Source of the DNA: Flavobacteriales bacterium
GTDB taxonomy: Bacteria; Bacteroidota; Bacteroidia; Flavobacteriales_D; Sanyastnellaceae
DNA length: 26,364 bases
Reading direction: 5' to 3'
Assembly: GCA_015663855.1 (NCBI GenBank)
Contig: DQRJ01000152.1
Coordinates: forward strand, 1-26,364
A program made the translations under genes and the position numbers. The notes beneath the pieces were generated by a model. It was not told the origin of the DNA. It was given only the letters and a program-made list of their open reading frames with translations, and did not search any database. Below are positions 21,834 through 26,364 of the stretch, in pieces. How positions within the stretch are numbered: position 1 is the first letter of the stretch; every line of letters begins with the position of its first letter.

Positions 21834-23614
21834 AATACATCTATTCATTTTTACTAATTCTGTCTGTTTTCAGCATTCAAGCCCAAAGGGTGCTTGTCAT
21901 AGGTATAGACGGAACACGATCGGATGCTCTTACCGCTGCTTTTACTCCTAATATCGATGCTCTTATTGCAGAAGGGGTTTATAGTCCGGATGCCTTGAAT
22001 AATGATATTACAAGTAGCGGACCTGGTTGGTCGGATATATTAACAGGTGTAAGATCTAATAAACACGGGGTTACAGATAATAGTTTCGCAGGTAGTAACT
22101 ACGCAAACTATCCTACTTTTTTAAAACGCCTTGAAACTTCTGCGCCTGAACTAAATACAGTCAGCATTTGTCAATGGGCCCCTATCAATGATTACATTGT
22201 AACAAATGGAGCAGATGTGGTAATAAATGTAGCATCTGGAGTTGGAGTAAAAAATGAAACGGTTGATGTGATTTCTAATTCCGATCCTCATGCCATTTTT
22301 ATTCACTTTGATGATGTAGACTATGCTGGCCACTCAACAGGATTTAGTCCACTCAGCCCGACATACATTGCCGCTATTGAGGAAATAGACTTGCTAATTG
22401 GAGAAATAATATCCGCACTTTATTCTAGGGTAAATTATGATGATGAAGATTGGGCAATTATCCTAACTCCAGATCATGGTGGATTAGGGTATAGCCACGG
22501 AGGCATTTCTTTCGAAGAGCAGAATGTTTTCTTTATTGCTAGTGGCCCATCTATTCCTACTGAGCTAATCGAGAAAACTCTGATTGATTCTCTTCCAGCT
22601 CCAGTAAATTGTCTCGGAGGTGTAGGTACATCACAGGGTTTTGAGCTTACATACCAAGGTGATGGTGGACATGTTATTATTCCTAATGCTGTGGAATTGA
22701 ACTTTGGAGCTACTACTGATTTCAGTATAGAGTTTCGAGTTAGAACCTACACAACCCCAGACGTCGCTATGCTTGGGAATAAGGATTGGAACTCAGGCTT
22801 AAACCCTGGCTTCGTTTTTTCATTTGAGTATCCTAATGGACCTGCTTGGAAAGTAAATATTGGAGACGGATCTTCAAGAGCTGATGCTAATGCATCTGTA
22901 AGTATTGCTGATGGTCAGTGGCATACTTTATCAGCGACATTCGATAGAGATGGACTTATGAAGTTGTATACGGATGGTGTGTTCGATGTTTCGACAGATA
23001 TTTCAGGAGTTGGGAATTGTGATACGTGGTCTGGTATAAGTCTGGGGGCGGATATATTTGATAGTTATGCTTTCTCAGGAACTATTGCCGAGGTAAGAAT
23101 TTTCCATGGCATTCTAAATGCTGGAACGATATCTAATTGGAGTTGTGCTTCTTTAGATATTTCACACCCAAATTGGGCTTCGTTGAAGGGGTATTGGAAA
23201 ATAGATGATGTAGACTCGATTGGGTCTGGTTTGACCTTGACAGACTATTCGTATGGAGGTAATGATGCTGCTGTGGAAGGTGGAGTTTGGGCATCGGCAT
23301 CCCCGATTTATGAATACGATTACACCCAAACGCCACGCCTCGAAGATGTTGCCGTTACCGCAATGACCCATATGTGTTTACCCATTGAATCTGGCTGGTA
23401 TTTAGACGGCGTGAGTTGGGTAGCCCCCTGTGTTCCTCTCACCACTTGTCCAGAAGATGTGTCTCAAAACGGTATAATTGATATATACGATGTTTTAGCT
23501 ATTCTAGCTGATTACGGATGTATTTCAAACTGCACTGCTGACGTTGACGGAGATGGATTCGTTACCACTTCGGATGTACTTGCTCTTCTAGCAATGTTCG
23601 GATCCTATTGTTAG
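21830..23614 (+). CDS. Secreted alkaline-phosphatase-superfamily phosphodiesterase with LamG and EF-hand/dockerin-like C-terminus
   Basis: A 594-residue secreted protein with a signal peptide (MKYIYSFLLILSVFSIQAQ). Residues 20-250 are a type I phosphodiesterase/alkaline-phosphatase fold with the full metal set: Asp27 in VIGIDGTRSD, the probable nucleophile Ser68 in SGPGWSDILTG, FDDVDYAGHSTGF, TPDHGGLGYSHGG. Residues about 285-430 are a LamG/concanavalin-like domain (GDGGHVIIPN, IADGQWHTLSATFDRDG, LYTDGVFD, GTIAEVRIF). The last 60 residues carry two calcium-binding loops, DVSQNGIIDIYDVL and DVDGDGFVTTSDVL, of dockerin/EF-hand type. The substrate is unknown (phosphodiester or sulfate ester). 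It is coupled to the sulfotransferase-like gene by ATGA; the product is exported while the partners are cytosolic, so any shared pathway must cross the membrane. Confidence 0.87.
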   Translation: MKYIYSFLLILSVFSIQAQRVLVIGIDGTRSDALTAAFTPNIDALIAEGVYSPDALNNDITSSGPGWSDILTGVRSNKHGVTDNSFAGSNYANYPTFLKRLETSAPELNTVSICQWAPINDYIVTNGADVVINVASGVGVKNETVDVISNSDPHAIFIHFDDVDYAGHSTGFSPLSPTYIAAIEEIDLLIGEIISALYSRVNYDDEDWAIILTPDHGGLGYSHGGISFEEQNVFFIASGPSIPTELIEKTLIDSLPAPVNCLGGVGTSQGFELTYQGDGGHVIIPNAVELNFGATTDFSIEFRVRTYTTPDVAMLGNKDWNSGLNPGFVFSFEYPNGPAWKVNIGDGSSRADANASVSIADGQWHTLSATFDRDGLMKLYTDGVFDVSTDISGVGNCDTWSGISLGADIFDSYAFSGTIAEVRIFHGILNAGTISNWSCASLDISHPNWASLKGYWKIDDVDSIGSGLTLTDYSYGGNDAAVEGGVWASASPIYEYDYTQTPRLEDVAVTAMTHMCLPIESGWYLDGVSWVAPCVPLTTCPEDVSQNGIIDIYDVLAILADYGCISNCTADVDGDGFVTTSDVLALLAMFGSYC

Positions 23615-23621
23615 AAGCAGC

Positions 23622-23655
23622 TTCAAGTTAGGAGAGAGTCAAATAAAAACTTGAA
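23622..23655. terminator. Possible bidirectional terminator hairpin between convergent genes
   Basis: TTCAAGTT (23622-23629) and AACTTGAA (23648-23655) form a perfect eight-base inverted repeat with an 18-base loop, in the 92-base gap between the phosphodiesterase gene and the SulP gene. The stem is AT-rich and no T-run follows on either strand, so terminator function is uncertain. Confidence 0.3.
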
Positions 23656-23706
23656 TTCTCTATACAATTGATCTAATCTACCTACAGTTATGTTGCTCAG
23701 GCTTAT

Positions 23707-25239
23707 TTATTCTGAAACCACTTTATAAGTTGGGTCTTCGTAGTGGTTCACCTCGATTATTGCGTGAGCTCTATCTAACAACCTACGGCAGTCAGATGAT
23801 AAGTGACGTAGGTGGACTTTCTTCCCCGCGTCGTCGTATAGAGCAGTGACTTTGTTCAATGCTTCAATAGCACTCATGTCTGACACTCGACTTTCTAGAA
23901 AGTCAATAACGATGTGTTCTGGGTCACCTGAAACATCAAACTTCTCCGAGAACATAGTTGTAGATCCGAAGAAAAGAGGACCGTATATTTCGTAATGCTT
24001 CCATCCATTTTCGTCAACGTGTTTACGAGCTCTTATTCGTTTTGCGTTGTCCCAAGCGAATATGAGCGCCGAGATTATTACACCCACAAGAACAGCGAGT
24101 GCGAGATTATGCAAGAGCGCTGTAACGAGAGTTACAAGGACCATGACTAGAACGTCACTGGTAGGCATTCTTCGAAAAGTCTTCAGAGAAGCCCACTCGA
24201 AAGTTCCGATAGCGACCATTAGCATAAGACCTGTTAAAGCCGCCATAGGTAACTGCTCGATAAGCCCAGATCCAAATAGGATAAACACTAGGAGCATAAC
24301 CGCTGCGACAATACCAGATATTCTAGTTCGAGCTCCAGAACTTATGTTGATTAAACTCTGACCGATCATAGCGCAACCTCCCATGCCACTGAACATCCCG
24401 CTTAGAATATTCGCAGACCCTTGGGCTAAACATTCGCGGTTGCCATTACCTCGAGTTCGGGTTAATTCATCCACAATATTCAAAGTAAGAAGGCTTTCGA
24501 TAAGCCCCACAGATGCAATGATTACTGAGAAAGGAAGGATGATTTGAAGAGTGTCAAAAGTAAGAGGAAGATTCGGAAGGTGAAAAGGAGGGAAGCCGCC
24601 ACTAATTGAGGCAAGGTCGCCGACCGTTTTTGTGTCAAGACCCATTCCATATGCCAAGCCAAACACCACCACAATCGCCGTCAATCCTCCGGGAATTGCC
24701 TTCGTAATTCTAGGCATAATTGCAATTATCGCCATCGATAACAACACTAGTCCGCCGAAAATATACATTTCAGTGCCTGTTAACCACGAGCCGGCTGTAT
24801 CCTTAAATTGAGAAATTTGGCTTCCTCCGATAATGATAGCTAGGCCATTCACGAATCCGAAAATCACAGGCTGAGGTACTAACCTCATCAGCTTTCCGAG
24901 CTTGAAAACTCCTGCCAAAAGTTGGAACACCCCCGCTAGCATAACAGCTGCGAAAACATATTCCACTCCATACATTATTGCTAACGGGGCTATGATCACA
25001 GCGATCGCTCCAGTGGCGCCCGATATCATTCCAGGTCTTCCTCCGAGAACGGCAGCGACAAGCCCGACTATGAACGCCGCGTACAATCCCGTCAAAGGAC
25101 TAAGCCCTGCGATCAGGGCGAAGGCTACCGCTTCGGGAATAAGGGCAAGGGCTACAGTAAGTCCACTTAAAATCTCAAGCCTGTAATTGACGTTCGGTCC
25201 GATGGATTTAAAGTCGAAGAAATTTAGTATTCTTTGCAT
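23707..25239 (-). CDS. SulP-family (SLC26-type) anion transporter with STAS domain
   Basis: A 510-residue inner-membrane transporter. The N-terminus has the SulP signature: DFKSIGPNVNYRLEILSGLT, then ALALIPEAVAFALIAGLSPL and YAAFIVGLVAAVLGGRPGMISG. About 10-14 membrane helices run to about residue 400, including MGGCAMIGQSLINISSGARTR. A cytoplasmic STAS domain follows (EHIVIDFLESRVSDMSAIEAL) and ends near residue 510. SulP proteins carry sulfate, bicarbonate or other anions; no carbonic anhydrase gene is adjacent, and sulfate would suit the assimilation operon in the window, but the substrate is not decided by sequence. I start it at ATG 25239, one base after the gap stop codon; an in-frame ATG at 25284 would run into gap and adds no family sequence. 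Confidence 0.92.
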   Translation of the reverse strand: MQRILNFFDFKSIGPNVNYRLEILSGLTVALALIPEAVAFALIAGLSPLTGLYAAFIVGLVAAVLGGRPGMISGATGAIAVIIAPLAIMYGVEYVFAAVMLAGVFQLLAGVFKLGKLMRLVPQPVIFGFVNGLAIIIGGSQISQFKDTAGSWLTGTEMYIFGGLVLLSMAIIAIMPRITKAIPGGLTAIVVVFGLAYGMGLDTKTVGDLASISGGFPPFHLPNLPLTFDTLQIILPFSVIIASVGLIESLLTLNIVDELTRTRGNGNRECLAQGSANILSGMFSGMGGCAMIGQSLINISSGARTRISGIVAAVMLLVFILFGSGLIEQLPMAALTGLMLMVAIGTFEWASLKTFRRMPTSDVLVMVLVTLVTALLHNLALAVLVGVIISALIFAWDNAKRIRARKHVDENGWKHYEIYGPLFFGSTTMFSEKFDVSGDPEHIVIDFLESRVSDMSAIEALNKVTALYDDAGKKVHLRHLSSDCRRLLDRAHAIIEVNHYEDPTYKVVSE

Positions 25240-25240
25240 A

Positions 25241-26364
25241 TCAATAGTAGATCCGACGTCTAACTTGAGCAACGAACTTCGCAAGGCGAATCACCTGCTT
25301 AGTATAACCGAATTCGTTATCATACCATGTGTACAAAACAACGCTCTTCCCGTCGTTGCTAATGATAGTGGCAGGGCTGTCAAAAACGGCACAACACTCA
25401 TTATCTATTATGTCGTTACTCACTAACTCCTCGTTGAACGAGAAATGAATTTGGTTTACCAGATTACCTGAAAAAGCAGCAGTCCTAACAGTTTTATTTA
25501 GTTCATCTAAATTAGTTGTATCGTCGAGCTCCAAATTCATGATTGCAAGCGATCCATTAGGCGTAGGCACCCTTACGGCATTAGCAGTGAGCTTGTTCTC
25601 CAGCCCCGGGATCACTTTCGTAACGGCCTTGCCAGCACCAGTTTCCGTAATCACCATATTCACAGCTGCCGATCTTCCACGCCGATCTTTGCTGTGCATA
25701 TTATCAAGTAAGTTTTGGTCGTTTGTGTAAGCGTGAACCGTTTCAATATGTCCTCTTACTATGCCAAACTTATCATCGATTACCTTCAATATCGGAGCTA
25801 TTGCATTTGTTGTACAGCTTGCAGCAGAGAAGATGTTCTCGTTTTCTAAATCGAGCTGGCCTTGGTTAATTCCGTAAACAATGTTCGGAATCCCCTTTCC
25901 AGGCGCGGTAAGGATAACCTTTTTAATTCCATTCGCTTTTAAATGTATTCCAAGCGCTTCCTTATCTCTGTAAACTCCAGTATTATCGATTAATAGCGCG
26001 TTGTTTATGCCTAACCCGGCGTAATCTATGCTAGACGGATCCGAGCTCGCTATTACCTGAATTCTCTGACCGTTAACTATGAGGTGCTTCTGATCATAAT
26101 CGATTTGTATAGTCCCAGGAAACTTTCCATGGACAGAATCATTCTCAAGCAATGCAGCTCTTTTCTTCAGAGAGGCATTGTTAATTTTTCTTAGAACGAT
26201 AGCTCTCAGTCTAAGTTGTTGGCCTTTTCCTGCTTGCTTTATTAGCTCTCTTGCTGCAAGTCGACCGATTCGGCCAAATCCAAATAAAACCACATCTCTA
26301 GGCTCAATTGCTATGTTGTCAGATATTTTGAAGTCCGAAAGTTTTTCTTCGAGGAAATTAGACT
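25241..26364 (-). CDS. gap: Glyceraldehyde-3-phosphate dehydrogenase, long Bacteroidota form (5' end outside window)
   Basis: Partial gene: the reading frame stays open to the right edge, so the true start lies beyond the window. Within it are the NAD-binding VVLFGFGRIGRLAAREL, the catalytic cysteine in SAASCTTNAIAP, the substrate segment HAYTNDQNLLDN, and WYDNEFGYTKQVI near the end. The 23 codons before VVLFGFGR still read as protein (SNFLEEKLSDFKISDN, then IAIEPRD). This matches the long family of about 480 residues with an N-terminal extension known in Bacteroidota, rather than the standard 335-residue enzyme. The GTG at 26293 is an internal codon and not a start. The enzyme oxidises glyceraldehyde-3-phosphate in glycolysis or runs in reverse for gluconeogenesis. 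SulP follows one base after its stop, suggesting cotranscription. Confidence 0.93.
   Translation of the reverse strand, partial: SNFLEEKLSDFKISDNIAIEPRDVVLFGFGRIGRLAARELIKQAGKGQQLRLRAIVLRKINNASLKKRAALLENDSVHGKFPGTIQIDYDQKHLIVNGQRIQVIASSDPSSIDYAGLGINNALLIDNTGVYRDKEALGIHLKANGIKKVILTAPGKGIPNIVYGINQGQLDLENENIFSAASCTTNAIAPILKVIDDKFGIVRGHIETVHAYTNDQNLLDNMHSKDRRGRSAAVNMVITETGAGKAVTKVIPGLENKLTANAVRVPTPNGSLAIMNLELDDTTNLDELNKTVRTAAFSGNLVNQIHFSFNEELVSNDIIDNECCAVFDSPATIISNDGKSVVLYTWYDNEFGYTKQVIRLAKFVAQVRRRIYY

Noticed and set aside
24902..25186. Open frames antisense to SulP, and similar ones antisense to sulfite reductase (16663-16962) and the propeller gene (18758-19336).
   Set aside because: They lie fully opposite strong genes, have no family features, and their composition follows the opposite strand's codons.
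25240..25284. Upstream ATG of the SulP gene at 25284.
   Set aside because: It would overlap the last codons of gap; ATG 25239 gives the usual SulP N-terminus directly after the gap stop.
26291..26293. GTG as the start of the gap gene.
   Set aside because: The frame stays open and protein-like to the window edge and matches the long Bacteroidota form, so the codon is an internal valine.

Overview
The window looks like a chromosomal segment of a free-living Bacteroidota bacterium, probably a marine Flavobacteriales-type lineage. The reasons are AT-leaning DNA, starts without clear Shine-Dalgarno sequences, a glyceraldehyde-3-phosphate dehydrogenase with the N-terminal extension typical of Bacteroidota, a sulfite reductase with a HEPN-like C-terminal domain, and secreted proteins with EF-hand/dockerin-like C-termini. 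I see no mobile element, CRISPR array, rRNA or tRNA.

Layout. (1) 25-8068, plus strand: a tightly packed block of a 20-heme and a 13-heme c-type cytochrome (overlapping genes), an outer-membrane beta-barrel protein, a lipoprotein with an NrfJ-like OB-type domain, and a fused CcsB-CcsA cytochrome c synthetase. It reads as a self-contained multiheme electron-transfer module with its own maturation factor. (2) 8216-13237, plus strand: hemA-hemC-hemD-hemB-hemL, all overlapping, taking glutamyl-tRNA to uroporphyrinogen III. (3) 13333-17504, minus strand, convergent: sulfite reductase, uroporphyrinogen-III methyltransferase (cobA), precorrin-2 dehydrogenase (siroheme synthesis) and APS/PAPS reductase (cysH). 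This is an assimilatory sulfate-reduction operon that makes its own siroheme from the uroporphyrinogen III supplied by the hem operon. (4) 17505-17973: a leader region. (5) 17974-23614: a TonB-C protein, a sialidase-fold lipoprotein (minus), an SRPBCC protein, and a three-gene overlapping set (class IV aminotransferase, sulfotransferase-like, secreted phosphodiesterase/LamG). (6) 23707-26364, minus: gap (cut by the window edge) followed one base later by a SulP transporter.

The most striking item lies outside the long genes. On the minus strand, 17660-17595 encodes a 21-residue peptide with nine cysteine codons (Cys-Cys-Thr repeats). It is followed by a strong intrinsic terminator (17560-17530) directly before the sulfite reductase gene. 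The last codons of the peptide contain a near copy of the terminator's 3' arm, which can pair with the 5' arm to form an antiterminator. This has all the parts of a classical translation-dependent attenuator that senses cysteine and controls the cysteine-biosynthesis operon. I know of cysteine-rich leader ORFs acting as attenuators in mycobacteria, but of none described in Bacteroidota.

Together the genes link tetrapyrrole supply (heme and siroheme) to two consumers: multiheme cytochromes on one side and sulfite reductase on the other.
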